64,000 nucleotides of DNA, from the NCBI RefSeq assembly GCF_016862515.1, contig NZ_BONC01000041.1:1-64000 (forward strand). The letters are read 5' to 3'. Source of the stretch: Asanoa iriomotensis (GTDB lineage Bacteria; Actinomycetota; Actinomycetes; Mycobacteriales; Micromonosporaceae). The notes below the pieces were generated by a model, which made no database searches, was not told the origin of the DNA, and worked only from the letters and a program-made list of their open reading frames with translations. This document shows positions 18,910-28,240 of this stretch, piece after piece; position 1 is the stretch's first letter, and every line of letters starts with the position of its first letter. The position numbers and the translations under genes are program-made.

Positions 18910-19115
18910 CCGACGACCGCGCGCAGTCCCGAGCCGAGCATCCGCTGCCCGAGGAAGAAGCGGTGGGCAGTGACGACTTCCAGGAACAGTCGGAAGCGAT
19001 CCTGATGGAATCGGACATCCGGGAGGAAGAGCCCGAAGCCACCGAGGCATCCGTCGTCCGGCAGGAAGACCCGGAGGAGATCGAACGCCGGACCTCGGAA
19101 GAAGCAGCCGAATAG
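18906..19115 (+). CDS. small acidic hypothetical protein
   Basis: This 69-residue protein is extremely acidic (Glu and Asp make up more than a third), has no hydrophobic core and is probably disordered. It overlaps the stop of the DUF998 gene by 4 bases (ATGA), which supports real translation. A perfect hairpin terminator follows. No known domain is recognised; possible roles include a charged partner or regulator of the membrane protein. Confidence 0.65.
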   Translation: MTDDRAQSRAEHPLPEEEAVGSDDFQEQSEAILMESDIREEEPEATEASVVRQEDPEEIERRTSEEAAE

Positions 19116-19119
19116 CGAA

Positions 19120-19146
19120 GATCCCGGCGGGCGCCCGCCGGGATCT
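19120..19146. terminator. bidirectional terminator between convergent genes
   Basis: Perfect 13-base arms (19120-19132 and 19133-19145) with abutting halves form a stem followed by TTT on the plus strand. It lies between the stops of the small acidic gene and the converging B12-binding gene, so it may serve both. Confidence 0.75.
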
Positions 19147-19149
19147 TTG

Positions 19150-20151
19150 TCATGCCGCCAGCCGGGGAGCAGCGCCCCGCAGGTAGGCCCGGGCCCGCGG
19201 GAAGTCGCGCAGCCGGCCGGCCATCACGTCGAACGTCGAACCGACCGTCTGCAGCGGCACCTTGCGGCTGGCCAGGACCGTGCGCATCCAGCTCACGAAC
19301 TCGCCGAACAGCGTCGCGTCGTCGACGTAGACGGCCGCGGTCAGCGAGTCGACGATGTAGCCCAGGTCAGCCACCGTGGCGTCGACCTGGGGCGGCGAGT
19401 AACGCGCGAGGTCGAGCCGGTCGAGCGCCAGGTCGATCAGCTCGACCCGGGCGGCGACCAGCCCCGCGTACTCGGCGTCGTCAAGGAACGACGCACCGTG
19501 CGGAACGTCGAAGGCCGGCGTCGCCAGCACCGCCGACGCCGCACGCGCGTCCGCGGCCCAGGCGACCCCGAGTTTCCGCGCCCATCGCCCGTCGGCGCCG
19601 AACGCGCGCCCGCCGACCAGCACCGGCACGTCGGTGCGCCGGCAGGCCTCGATCGCCCGGAACGCGTGCGGCAACCGCATCGGCAGCGCGCACGCCAACA
19701 GCACGGCTCGCGGATCGTGGCGGTGCAAATAGGACACCAGGTGCGGCGACGGCACGCTGGCACCCAGGAAGGTCACGTCCCAGCCGTCGAGCCGGAGCAC
19801 CTCGGCGACCAGCCGGGCCGGCAGCGCGTGCCACTCACCGTCGAGGCAGGCGACCACGATGCGTTCCCGGGACGGCCGCGGCCGGACCGTCGCCGCCACC
19901 GCGGCCACCACCCGCTCGCTGACGTGCGTCGCGGCGTGCTCCTGCGCCACGCTCCACTCGTTGCGCGCCCACCACTCGCCGACCTGGGCCTGGGCCGGCG
20001 CGACCAGGTCGAGCAGCACCCGGTCGGCCGGCACGCCGTAGTCGAGCAGGGCGACCGCTATGTCGATCGCGCCGGTCTCGTCGGCGTCGTCGAGACAACG
20101 CAGATAGTCCGGGTACGCGCCGTCGAGTGTCCGGTCGAGGACCGCGGTCAT
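19150..20151 (-). CDS. B12-binding protein with CarH-like photoreceptor motif
   Basis: This 333-residue protein has a helical bundle (about 1-90) and a cobalamin-binding domain (about 95-220) with E106-x-H108 and the segment LDGWDVTFLGASVP, followed by a helical C-terminal extension. W61-x9-E71-H72 exactly matches the Wx9EH signature of adenosylcobalamin light sensors of the CarH family, and H108 would be the lower axial ligand. Unlike CarH there is no MerR DNA-binding domain. Its ATG overlaps the stop of the SpoIIE phosphatase gene (ATGA), so the two are co-translated; the sensor probably controls that phosphatase. Light sensing is an inference. Confidence 0.85.
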   Translation of the reverse strand: MTAVLDRTLDGAYPDYLRCLDDADETGAIDIAVALLDYGVPADRVLLDLVAPAQAQVGEWWARNEWSVAQEHAATHVSERVVAAVAATVRPRPSRERIVVACLDGEWHALPARLVAEVLRLDGWDVTFLGASVPSPHLVSYLHRHDPRAVLLACALPMRLPHAFRAIEACRRTDVPVLVGGRAFGADGRWARKLGVAWAADARAASAVLATPAFDVPHGASFLDDAEYAGLVAARVELIDLALDRLDLARYSPPQVDATVADLGYIVDSLTAAVYVDDATLFGEFVSWMRTVLASRKVPLQTVGSTFDVMAGRLRDFPRARAYLRGAAPRLAA

Positions 20152-21848
20152 GACGCCAACCGCCGATCGGGCACGGCGTGCAGGTGCCGCGTCGGCGAGC
20201 CGGGCGAGACCGCCCGCACCGCGAACACGGCGATGTCGTCGTGGTTGCGGCCGCCGAGCCAGTCGCCGATCACCTGCTCGACGCGTTCGGCCAGGGCCGG
20301 CGCCGGCATCCGCTGGCAGCCGCCCAGCGCGTCGACGAGCCGGGTGGCGCCGAACTGCTCGCCGCGCACACCGCCGCGCGCCTCGGTCACCCCGTCACTG
20401 AACAGCAGGCAGGTCTCCCCCGCCGCGAGCTGCACGTTGACCGCGGCGATCCGCGGGTCCGGCACGACCCCGATCAGCATGCCGCGCAGGTCGACGGTCT
20501 CCACCGAGCCGTCGGCGCGGATCACGACCGGCGGCAGGTGGCCGCCGCTGGCGAGGGTCAGGGACAGGCCGCCACCGGGTGCGGGGTGCGCCCGGCCGAG
20601 CACCATCGTCGCGAACCGGCCATGCCCGTTGGCCCGCGTGGTCTCCAGCACGGAGTCGTTGAGCAGCGTCAACAAGCGGGCCGGGTCGGACTCGATCCGC
20701 CGCAGCGCCTGCAGGCCCTGCCGGATCTGCCCGGTGAACACGGCCGCGTCGACGCCCTTGCCGGACACGTCGCCGAGGTAGAACAGCGCGCCTCCCTCGG
20801 GCAGCTCGTGCGCGCCGTAGAAGTCGCCGCCGATCCGCAGCGAGCTCTGCGCCGGCCGGTACGCGGCACCCCACTGCACGCCGCCGACGCTCGGCGGCTC
20901 CGTCGGCGCGAGGCTGTTCTGCAGCGTCTCGGCCACCTCGGCCTGGTCGCGGTAGAGCACAGCCGCGTCCAGCGCCGCGCCCGCCCGGGCCGCGAAGCCG
21001 CGCAGCATGTCCATGTCGTGCTCGTCGAGGTCGGTGCTCCGGGCGACGAGCAGCGCACCGGTCGCGGACGCGCTTCCGGGCAGCGCGACCACCCGCACGG
21101 TCACGCGGGTCAGGTCGCGGTCGCCGAGCCAGCCCGCGTCGGCGAACTGGTCGGCGAGCCAGTCGGCCTCCGACGGTTCCTCGCCGCGCAGCGCCTGCTC
21201 GACCGCCGCCGGCATGTCGTCGGCGTCCAGCACACCGCCGTCGACCAGCGCGGGTCCGTCGGCGTCGCCGCCCGCGGCGCGCCACCAGCGGGCCCGGCCG
21301 CGGCGCGGTGCCAGCAGCACGACGGCGACCTCACCGAGCGTGGGCACGGCCAGCCGGACGGCCGCGCGGGCCGCGCGGTCCTCGTGCAGGGGGTTGCCCA
21401 GCTTCTGGCTCGCCATCGCCAGGAAGCGGGCCCGGCCGCGCTCGGCGAGCAGGGCGTCGGAGCGCGCGACGGCGTCGGTGACGTCCTCGACGTACCAGGC
21501 GATGCTCGTCGCACCGCCGACGGTCAGCTCGACGCGGCGGCAGCGCACGCGCCGATCGCCCACGGTCTGCTCACCCACGGTCAGCGGGTTGACGCCGCAA
21601 CCGGCGAGGGTGCGGCCGACCGCGAGCCCTGGCATCAGCCGCAACGCGGGCTCGCTGAACTCGCGGATCACGCCGGCCGGGTCGGTGACCACGACACCCT
21701 CGCGGAAGTTGTCGAGGACCGTGGCCGCGGGCAGCACGACGGACGGACGCCGGCGCCCCACCGGGGTGCCGGCGGACCGGTCGGGCGTCGCCGCGGTCGG
21801 GACCGGGCGACCGCCCGACTCCGAGCCTGCGACGTCGGCGGTACTCAC
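20148..21848 (-). CDS. PAS/GAF-SpoIIE (PP2C-type) protein serine phosphatase
   Basis: This 566-residue multi-domain phosphatase has a PAS-like region (about residues 45-150), a GAF-like region (about 165-315) and a C-terminal SpoIIE/RsbU phosphatase domain (about 340-545). The metal-binding motifs are GGDFYGAHEL, LGDVSGKGVDAA, LLFSDGVTEA and NHDDIAVF. Such enzymes dephosphorylate STAS anti-anti-sigma factors in partner-switching cascades. The GTG at 21848 follows GGGGGAAG. It overlaps the B12-binding gene and is divergent from a STAS gene, so the three likely form one pathway. Confidence 0.9.
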   Translation of the reverse strand: MSTADVAGSESGGRPVPTAATPDRSAGTPVGRRRPSVVLPAATVLDNFREGVVVTDPAGVIREFSEPALRLMPGLAVGRTLAGCGVNPLTVGEQTVGDRRVRCRRVELTVGGATSIAWYVEDVTDAVARSDALLAERGRARFLAMASQKLGNPLHEDRAARAAVRLAVPTLGEVAVVLLAPRRGRARWWRAAGGDADGPALVDGGVLDADDMPAAVEQALRGEEPSEADWLADQFADAGWLGDRDLTRVTVRVVALPGSASATGALLVARSTDLDEHDMDMLRGFAARAGAALDAAVLYRDQAEVAETLQNSLAPTEPPSVGGVQWGAAYRPAQSSLRIGGDFYGAHELPEGGALFYLGDVSGKGVDAAVFTGQIRQGLQALRRIESDPARLLTLLNDSVLETTRANGHGRFATMVLGRAHPAPGGGLSLTLASGGHLPPVVIRADGSVETVDLRGMLIGVVPDPRIAAVNVQLAAGETCLLFSDGVTEARGGVRGEQFGATRLVDALGGCQRMPAPALAERVEQVIGDWLGGRNHDDIAVFAVRAVSPGSPTRHLHAVPDRRLAS

Positions 21849-21981
21849 GTGCGTCGACTTCCCCCTGATCGGTTGGCCTCGGCAACCCACCCTACGCGCA
21901 TGTTTGCCATGCGGCATGTGTTGGCGGGCGGATCCGCGGCGGGTGCCCTACAGTGGATCCCGTCGAAGAGGAGGTGGCACG

Positions 21982-22344
21982 GTGAGTCGGCTCGCACCGG
22001 ACCCGGCGCCCCTTGTCGTCGAAGTCGCCGACGGCGACGATGCCGTGGTCACCGTGCGTGGCGACCTCGATTTTCCCTGTGCCGACGTGTTGCGGGTGGC
22101 GCTGACCGCCGCGCTCGACCGCGACCCGGCCACCTTGACCATCGACGTCGAGCGGCTGACGTTCATCGACAGCACCGGTCTGGCCGTGCTCGTCCACGCC
22201 TGGGGGCGTGGCCAGGACGCGGGCGTCCCGGTCGCGCTGCGGTCGGTCCCGCCGTTCCTGCACTCGATCCTCGACATCACCGGCGTCGGTGAGCTGCTCG
22301 CCCGCCAGGCCCCGCGGGCCGAGTCCGACGCCGCCACCGCGTAA
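21982..22344 (+). CDS. STAS-domain anti-sigma factor antagonist
   Basis: This 120-residue protein is a single STAS domain. The segment FIDSTGLAVLV contains the conserved Ser that is phosphorylated by an anti-sigma kinase and dephosphorylated by SpoIIE/RsbU phosphatases. The start GTG at 21982 follows a near-perfect AGGAGGTGG. It is the divergent neighbour of the phosphatase and its likely substrate. The matching HATPase anti-sigma factor and sigma factor are not in the window. Confidence 0.9.
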   Translation: MSRLAPDPAPLVVEVADGDDAVVTVRGDLDFPCADVLRVALTAALDRDPATLTIDVERLTFIDSTGLAVLVHAWGRGQDAGVPVALRSVPPFLHSILDITGVGELLARQAPRAESDAATA

Positions 22345-22392
22345 CCCCAAGATCCCTCGTTCGCCTCTGGCGTAACTCCCTTAATTCGGTTG

Positions 22393-22411
22393 TGAGTGAG
22401 TGACTCACTCA
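22393..22411. promoter_or_regulatory. TetR-type operator, perfect 19-bp palindrome
   Basis: TGAGTGAGT-G-ACTCACTCA has 9-bp perfect arms around one base and ends 18 bases before the TetR ATG at 22430. Its form is typical of TetR operators, so it is probably an autoregulatory site controlling the TetR gene and the coupled ABC exporter. Confidence 0.85.
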
Positions 22412-22429
22412 GTTAGCCTTCGCGACGTG

Positions 22430-23059
22430 ATGACGTCGACCGCCACCACCGGGGGCCGGGCCCGCCCCCTGCCGCCCGAGGAGCGCCGCGCCGCCCTGGT
22501 CGCGGCGACGCTGCCCCTTGTCGCCAAGCACGGCGCCAAGGTCACGACGAAGCAGATCGCCGAGGCGGCCGGTGTCGCCGAGGGCACGATCTTCCGCGTC
22601 TTTCCCGACAAGGAGAGCCTGGTCAAGGAAGCGATCGCGACCGTGCTCGACCCGCTGCCGACCGTGGCGGCGCTCAACGGCATCGACCTCGAGCTGCCGA
22701 TCCGCGAGCGGCTCGCCGTGGCGGTCGACATCCTGCGCAAACGGCTGGAGACGGCGTTCGCGGTGATGTCCGCCCTGCGGATGGACGGCCCGCAGCACCA
22801 CAAGGCCGAGGAACGGCCCAGCCACCAGCCGATGCTGGACGCGATCGAGCGGGTCGTCGAGCCCGACGAGGACAAGTTCCGCATGTCGGCCCCCGAGGTC
22901 GCGCGGATGCTGCGGCTGATCACGTTCGCCGGCACCCACCGGATCATCACCGACAACCACCCGCTGACCACCGAAGAGGTCGTCTCGGTCCTGCTCGACG
23001 GCGTCCTGCGCCGCACCGAGACCGAAACCAACGAGAGCAACCCGGGGGAAAGTTGCTGA
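22430..23059 (+). CDS. TetR family repressor of the adjacent ABC exporter
   Basis: This 209-residue protein has an N-terminal TetR helix-turn-helix (TTKQIAEAAGVAEGTIFRVFPDK-type, about residues 35-60) and a C-terminal ligand-binding region. The ATG at 22430 lies after the 19-bp palindrome; a GTG at 22400 would start inside that operator and is rejected. The stop overlaps the first codons of the first ABC gene, so it leads a three-gene operon. By analogy it responds to a compound exported by the transporter. Confidence 0.92.
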   Translation: MTSTATTGGRARPLPPEERRAALVAATLPLVAKHGAKVTTKQIAEAAGVAEGTIFRVFPDKESLVKEAIATVLDPLPTVAALNGIDLELPIRERLAVAVDILRKRLETAFAVMSALRMDGPQHHKAEERPSHQPMLDAIERVVEPDEDKFRMSAPEVARMLRLITFAGTHRIITDNHPLTTEEVVSVLLDGVLRRTETETNESNPGESC

Positions 23060-24786
23060 TCAAACTCTTGCGGCGCTATCTGCGCCCGTACTCGAAACTC
23101 CTGTTGGCGGTCGTCGCCTTCCAGTTCGTCGGCACCATGGCCTCGCTCTACCTGCCGAGCCTCAACGCCGACATCATCGACAAGGGCATCGCCAACGGCG
23201 ACACCGGCTACATCGTGCGCATCGGCGGGTGGATGCTGGCCGTGACGGTCGTGCAGATCGCCTGCTCGATCGCGGCCGTCTACTTCGGCGCGCGCACCGC
23301 GATGAGCTTCGGCCGGGACGTACGCGGTGCGATCTTCCACCGGGTCGGCATGTTCTCGGCCCGGGAGGTCAACCACTTCGGCGCTCCGTCGCTGATCACC
23401 CGCACGACCAACGACACCCAACAGGTGCAGATGCTCGTGGTGATGAGCTGCACGCTGCTGGTCACCGCGCCGATCACCGCCGTCGGCGGCGTGATCCTCG
23501 CGCTGCGCGAGGACGCCGGCCTGGCGTGGCTGATGCTGGTCTGCGTGCCGGTGCTGGCCATCGCGATCGGCCTGATCATCCGCCGGATGGTCCCGACCTT
23601 CCGGCGGATGCAGACCCGCATCGACGTGGTCAACCGGGTGCTGCGCGAGCAGATCACCGGCGTACGCGTGGTCCGCGCGTTCGTCCGGGAGCCCTACGAG
23701 ACCGACCGGTTCGACGACGCCAACGGCCAGCTCACCGCTACGGCACTGCGCGCCGGGCGGCTGATGGCGCTGATCTTCCCGACCGTCATGCTCGTGCTCA
23801 ACGTGTCGAGCGTCGGCGTGCTCTGGTTCGGTGCCAGCCGGGTCGACTCGGGCCAGATCGAGATCGGCGCGCTCACCGCGTTCCTCAACTACCTGGTGCT
23901 GATCCTCATGTCGGTCATGATGGCCACGTTCATGATGATCATGGTGCCGCGCGCCGCGGTGTCCGCCGAGCGGATCACCGAGGTCCTCGACACCGACAGC
24001 ACCGTCGTGCCGGCGGCCGACCCGGTCACCTCCGTGACCCAGCGGGCCAGCCTGGAGTTCCGGGACGTCACGTTCCAGTACCCCGGTGCCGCCGCGCCCG
24101 TGTTGCGCGGCATCGACCTGGTGGCTTCGGCCGGCAAGACCACGGCGATCATCGGGAGTACGGGCGCCGGCAAGACCACGCTGATCTCGATGGCGCCGCG
24201 ACTGTTCGACGTGACCGGCGGTGCCGTGCTGGTCGACGGCGTCGACGTCCGTGAGCTCGACGCCGACCTGCTGTGGAGCCGGATCGGGCTGGTGCCGCAA
24301 CGGCCCTACCTGTTCACCGGCACGGTGGCGAGCAACCTGCGCTACGGCAACCCGGACGCGAGCGACGAGGAGCTGTGGGCCGCGCTCGAGGTGGCGCAGG
24401 CCAGGGACTTCGTCTCGGAGATGCCCGAGGGCCTCGACGCGCCGATCGCGCAGGGTGGCACCAACGTCTCCGGCGGCCAGCGGCAACGCCTGGCCATCGC
24501 CCGAGCGCTGGTTCGAGCCCCCGAGATCTACCTGTTCGACGACTCGTTCTCGGCGCTCGACCTGGGCACCGACGCCCGGCTGCGGGCCGCGCTGCGGCCG
24601 GTGACGGCCGACGCGGCCGTGGTCGTGGTGGCACAGCGGGTGTCCACGATCATCGACGCCGACGAGATCATCGTGCTCGAGGACGGCGCCATCGTCGGCC
24701 GAGGCCGGCACGCCGAACTGTTGGAAACCTGCCCGACGTACGCGGAGATCGTCGAGTCGCAGCTCACGGTGGGAGCCGCCGCATGA
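23053..24786 (+). CDS. ABC exporter half-transporter, subunit 1 (degenerate ATP site)
   Basis: This 577-residue protein has six membrane helices (about residues 15-310), then an ATPase domain with Walker [10 protein letters not shown] (368-376), signature VSGGQRQR and Walker B IYLFDDS. The residue after the Walker B Asp is Asp rather than catalytic Glu, which marks the non-catalytic site of heterodimeric exporters. Start is a TTG at 23053 overlapping the TetR stop, with GGGGGAAAG just before. The ATG of the second subunit overlaps its stop (ATGA). Substrates are probably drugs, lipids or peptides. Confidence 0.93.
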   Translation: MLIKLLRRYLRPYSKLLLAVVAFQFVGTMASLYLPSLNADIIDKGIANGDTGYIVRIGGWMLAVTVVQIACSIAAVYFGARTAMSFGRDVRGAIFHRVGMFSAREVNHFGAPSLITRTTNDTQQVQMLVVMSCTLLVTAPITAVGGVILALREDAGLAWLMLVCVPVLAIAIGLIIRRMVPTFRRMQTRIDVVNRVLREQITGVRVVRAFVREPYETDRFDDANGQLTATALRAGRLMALIFPTVMLVLNVSSVGVLWFGASRVDSGQIEIGALTAFLNYLVLILMSVMMATFMMIMVPRAAVSAERITEVLDTDSTVVPAADPVTSVTQRASLEFRDVTFQYPGAAAPVLRGIDLVASAGKTTAIIGSTGAGKTTLISMAPRLFDVTGGAVLVDGVDVRELDADLLWSRIGLVPQRPYLFTGTVASNLRYGNPDASDEELWAALEVAQARDFVSEMPEGLDAPIAQGGTNVSGGQRQRLAIARALVRAPEIYLFDDSFSALDLGTDARLRAALRPVTADAAVVVVAQRVSTIIDADEIIVLEDGAIVGRGRHAELLETCPTYAEIVESQLTVGAAA

Positions 24787-26819
24787 CCACGCCAGGCAAC
24801 GGAAACGGCAACCGGGCGACCCCGGGGCGGTTGCCCGCCGCCGGACGGCGTCCCGCCGGCGGTGGACCGCCGTGGATGAGCGCCGGCATGCCGACCGAGA
24901 AGTCGATGACGTTCGTGCCGTCGGCCAAGCGCCTGCTGCGCCGGCTGACGCCGTACCGCGGGCAACTGTTCGTGGTCATCCTGCTGGCGCTCGCGAGCGT
25001 GGCGCTGTCGGTGATCGGGCCGAAGATCCTCGGTCACGCCACCGACGTCATCTTCCGCGGCGTGCTCGGGCGCCGGCTGCCCGCCGGCACGACGCTCGAG
25101 CAGGCGGCCGCGGGCGCCCGGGCCGCCGGCCAGAACAACTTCGCCGACCTGCTGCTCAAGACCCGGCCGATTCCGGGTGTGGGCATCGACTTCCACCGGC
25201 TCGGGCAGATCCTGCTGCTCGTGCTCGGCATCTACGTGGTGGCCAGCCTGCTGAGCTGGTTGCAGGGCTGGGTGCTCAACGGGGTGGTGCAGAGCGCGAC
25301 CCGCAAGCTGCGCGCCGACGTCGAGGACAAGCTCAACCGGCTGCCGCTGCCCTACTTCGACAAGCAGCCGCGCGGTGAGCTGCTCAGCCGGGTGACCAAC
25401 GACATCGACAACGTCTCGCAGAGCCTGTCGCAGACGCTCAGCCAACTGCTGACCTCGCTGCTCACGGTGGTCGGCGTGGTGACCTTGATGTTCGTGATCT
25501 CGCCGCTGCTGGCGCTGGTCGCGCTGGTCGCGGTGCCGCTGTCGGTCATCGTCACCCAGCAGATCGGCAAGCGGTCGCAGAAGAAGTTCATCGCACAGTG
25601 GACGCACACCGGCCGGCTCAACGCGCACATCGAGGAGGCGTTCACCGGCCACGAGCTGGTCAAGGTGTTCGGCCGGCAGCGCGAGGTGGAGGCCGACTTC
25701 GAGCAGAAGAACGACCAGCTGTTCAAGGCGGCGTTCGGCGCGCAGTTCATCTCCGGGATCATCATGCCGGCGATGTTCTTCATCGGGAACCTGAGCTACG
25801 CGGTGATCGCGGTGCTCGGCGGGCTCCGGGTGGCGTCGGGCACGATGACGCTGGGCGACGTGCAGGCGTTCATCCAGTACTCGCGGCAGTTCACCCAGCC
25901 GCTCACCCAGGTCGCGTCGATGGCCAACCTGCTGCAGTCGGGCGTCGCATCGGCCGAGCGGGTGTTCGACCTGCTCGACGCCGACGAGCAGGTGCCCGAC
26001 CCGGCGCCGGCGGTCGAGGTGCGGCAGCCGCACGGGCGGGTCGAGTTCGAGCACGTCTCGTTCCGCTACACGCCGGACACCCCGCTGATCGACGACCTGT
26101 CGCTGGTCGCCGAGCCCGGGCACACGGTGGCGATTGTCGGGCCGACGGGGGCCGGCAAGACCACGCTGGTCAACCTGATCATGCGGTTCTACGAGCTGGA
26201 CGGCGGGCGGATCACGCTCGACGGCGTCGACATCACGACCATGAAGCGGGCTTCGTTGCGCGGCGAGATCGGGATGGTGCTGCAGGACACGTGGCTGTTC
26301 GGTGGGACGATCCGGGACAACATCGCGTACGGGAATCCTTCGGCCACTGACGCCGACATCCGGGCGGCGGCCGAGGCGACGTTCGTGGACCGGTTCGTGC
26401 GCAGCCTGCCGGACGGCTACGACACGGTGATCGACGAGGAGGGCAGCAACGTCAGCGCGGGTGAGCGGCAGCTCATCACGATCGCGCGGGCGTTCCTGGC
26501 CGACCCGTCGCTGCTGATCCTGGACGAGGCGACGAGCTCGGTCGACACGCGCACGGAGGCGTTGCTGCAACGGGCGATGGCGGCGTTGCGGTCCGACCGG
26601 ACCAGCTTCGTGATCGCGCACCGGCTCTCCACGATCCGCGACGCCCACCTCATCCTGGTGATGGAGAAGGGCAAGATCGTCGAGCAGGGCACCCACGAGC
26701 AACTGCTAGCCGCGAACGGCGCGTACCGCCGCCTGCACGACGCGCAGTTCACCAAGGCGGCGGTCGACCTCGACGAGGCCGCACCCGCCGGGGGCATCGC
26801 GCTGGCGGGCCAACGCTAA
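24783..26819 (+). CDS. ABC exporter half-transporter, subunit 2
   Basis: This 678-residue protein has a Gly/Pro-rich N-terminal extension (about 40 residues), six membrane helices and an ATPase domain with Walker [10 protein letters not shown], Walker [11 protein letters not shown] (canonical catalytic Glu) and the signature NVSAGERQ. The signature deviates from LSGGQ. Paired with the Asp-type Walker B of subunit 1, this gives one catalytic and one degenerate composite ATP site, as in known heterodimeric exporters. It overlaps subunit 1 by ATGA. A long insert after the first helix (about 95-125) is unusual. Confidence 0.94.
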   Translation: MTTPGNGNGNRATPGRLPAAGRRPAGGGPPWMSAGMPTEKSMTFVPSAKRLLRRLTPYRGQLFVVILLALASVALSVIGPKILGHATDVIFRGVLGRRLPAGTTLEQAAAGARAAGQNNFADLLLKTRPIPGVGIDFHRLGQILLLVLGIYVVASLLSWLQGWVLNGVVQSATRKLRADVEDKLNRLPLPYFDKQPRGELLSRVTNDIDNVSQSLSQTLSQLLTSLLTVVGVVTLMFVISPLLALVALVAVPLSVIVTQQIGKRSQKKFIAQWTHTGRLNAHIEEAFTGHELVKVFGRQREVEADFEQKNDQLFKAAFGAQFISGIIMPAMFFIGNLSYAVIAVLGGLRVASGTMTLGDVQAFIQYSRQFTQPLTQVASMANLLQSGVASAERVFDLLDADEQVPDPAPAVEVRQPHGRVEFEHVSFRYTPDTPLIDDLSLVAEPGHTVAIVGPTGAGKTTLVNLIMRFYELDGGRITLDGVDITTMKRASLRGEIGMVLQDTWLFGGTIRDNIAYGNPSATDADIRAAAEATFVDRFVRSLPDGYDTVIDEEGSNVSAGERQLITIARAFLADPSLLILDEATSSVDTRTEALLQRAMAALRSDRTSFVIAHRLSTIRDAHLILVMEKGKIVEQGTHEQLLAANGAYRRLHDAQFTKAAVDLDEAAPAGGIALAGQR

Positions 26820-26829
26820 GGTCCCTCGC

Positions 26830-27390
26830 ATGACTCTTGTCGAACGGGCGACGGCGGCCGACCGCCGGCAGGTTGTCGAGACCGTCGTCGCCGCGTTCGA
26901 CCAGGATCCGGCGTTCCGGTACTTCTTCCGGGATCCGGTGACCCGCGACGCGGAGGCGGCCGAGTTCGCCGGCCACCTGTTCGACCAGCGGGTCGCGCCG
27001 GGCACCGCCTGGGTGATCTCCGGTGGCATGTCGCTGGCCATGTGGGACGCGCCCGGCGGGTCGTCCGGCTCCGGCGAGGAGCCCAAGCTGGCGGTCTCCG
27101 ACGAGGCGTTGGCCCGGCTCGACGACTACCACCGGGCGGTGCAGGGGTTCTTCCCGCGCCGCCAGCCGTTCTGGTACCTCGGGGTGCTCGCGACCCACCC
27201 GTCACACGCCGGGCGCCGGCTCGGCCGATCGGTGATGCAGCCGGGGCTGGCAGCGGCCGCCGCCGCCGGGCTGCCGGCTTATCTGGAGACCACCAACGAG
27301 GCGAATGTCGGCCTCTACGAGCGTGCCGGCTGGCGAGTGAGCGGCAGCACACACCTCAATGATCTTCCGATCTGGGTGCTGACCCAGTAA
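26830..27390 (+). CDS. GNAT family N-acetyltransferase
   Basis: This 186-residue protein has the GNAT fold: a central WYLGVLATHPSHAGRRLGRSVM segment contains the acetyl-CoA pyrophosphate-binding loop (R/Q-x-x-G-x-G/A type), and a C-terminal YLETTNEANVGLYERAGW matches motif B. The substrate cannot be read from sequence. It begins 10 bases after the ABC exporter and could be co-transcribed with it. Confidence 0.88.
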   Translation: MTLVERATAADRRQVVETVVAAFDQDPAFRYFFRDPVTRDAEAAEFAGHLFDQRVAPGTAWVISGGMSLAMWDAPGGSSGSGEEPKLAVSDEALARLDDYHRAVQGFFPRRQPFWYLGVLATHPSHAGRRLGRSVMQPGLAAAAAAGLPAYLETTNEANVGLYERAGWRVSGSTHLNDLPIWVLTQ

Positions 27391-27402
27391 CGTAGGCGGC
27401 TG

Positions 27403-27536
27403 CGAAGGGGAGTAGCTCCCAACGCGGTGGTCGACACACTGGCGTCCTGCGCCCGGCCACCCGACCTCAGGGTTTCCTGAGGTGAGCGAGACCTTCGGCT
27501 ACGGCAATGACCAATTGCCGGGTCGAAGTCTCGCGC
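27403..27536 (+). ncRNA. yybP-ykoY manganese riboswitch
   Basis: The leader contains GGGGAGTAGC (27407-27416) and GGTGAGCGAGACCTTC (27481-27496), two conserved elements of the yybP-ykoY class. GCGAGAC (27486-27492) can pair with GTCTCGC (27528-27534), enclosing a 7-bp hairpin (27502-27520). It precedes an UPF0016 gene, the classic context of this Mn2+ sensor. Metal binding would expose the ribosome site GGGGAGG at 27562 or permit read-through. Confidence 0.85.
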
Positions 27537-27574
27537 TTTCCTCGACCCGGTGACCACACCCGGGGAGGAACCAA

Positions 27575-28162
27575 GTGGGAGGCTTTCTTGCCGCCTTTGT
27601 GCTCAGTTTCGGCGTCATCTTCGTCGCTGAGCTAGGCGACAAGTCCCAGCTGATGGCGATGACGTTCGCCACCAGATACCGCGCGCTGACGGTGCTGATC
27701 GGCATCACCCTGGCCACGGCGGTCGTACACCTGATCTCGGTGGCGGTCGGCTACGGCCTGGGTGCGACGCTGCCGACGGGCTGGATCGGGCTGGCGGCCG
27801 GCGTCGCGTTCCTGGCCTTCGCGGGCTGGACGCTGCGCGGCGACAAGCTGACCGAGGCGGAGAAGTCGAAGGCACAGCGCTCGCAGCGCTCGGCGATCTG
27901 GGCGGTCGGTGGCGCGTTCTTCCTGGCGGAACTGGGCGACAAGACGATGCTGGCGACGATCACGCTGGCGACGCAGCACGGCTGGTTCGGCGTCTGGATC
28001 GGCTCGACGGTCGGCATGGTCGCCGCGGACGCGCTGGCGATCCTGGTCGGCCGGATGCTCGGCAAGCGCCTGCCGGAAAAGGCGATCAAGTGGGGCGCCG
28101 CCGCGCTGTTCGTCATCTTCGGCGTCTGGCTGATCGCTGAGGCCCTGGTCGAACTGGTCTGA
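27575..28162 (+). CDS. UPF0016/GDT1 family manganese (cation) exporter
   Basis: This 195-residue membrane protein has two repeats of three helices, each with the family motif E-L-G-D-K-(S/T): ELGDKS near residue 20 and ELGDKT near 125. The family (TMEM165/GDT1, MneA-type) moves Mn2+ or Ca2+ out of the cytoplasm. The GTG start follows GGGGAGGAACCAA and lies behind a manganese riboswitch, which supports Mn2+ export. A 33-bp inverted repeat follows the stop. Confidence 0.93.
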   Translation: MGGFLAAFVLSFGVIFVAELGDKSQLMAMTFATRYRALTVLIGITLATAVVHLISVAVGYGLGATLPTGWIGLAAGVAFLAFAGWTLRGDKLTEAEKSKAQRSQRSAIWAVGGAFFLAELGDKTMLATITLATQHGWFGVWIGSTVGMVAADALAILVGRMLGKRLPEKAIKWGAAALFVIFGVWLIAEALVELV

Positions 28163-28167
28163 CGGTT

Positions 28168-28240
28168 CGCCTTTGCTCTGCATCCAGATACGCACCACCC
28201 TTCCGCGGGGTGGTGCGTATCTGGATGCAGAGCAAAGGCG
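28168..28240. repeat. perfect 33-bp inverted repeat (bidirectional terminator)
   Basis: Arms at 28168-28200 and 28208-28240 are exact reverse complements over 33 bases, with a 7-base loop. The repeat fills the whole gap between the stops of the convergent exporter and aquaporin genes. It probably terminates both transcripts, but it is much longer than usual terminators. Confidence 0.9.

Noticed and set aside
21849-21981. SigB-like promoter between the phosphatase and STAS genes
   Set aside because: GTTT and GGG-containing segments occur but not at the expected spacing, so no promoter call is made.
22405-26702. Long minus-strand frames opposite the TetR and ABC genes
   Set aside because: They are rich in His/Asp/Arg/Gly typical of antisense translation and lack any domain; the plus-strand genes are certain.
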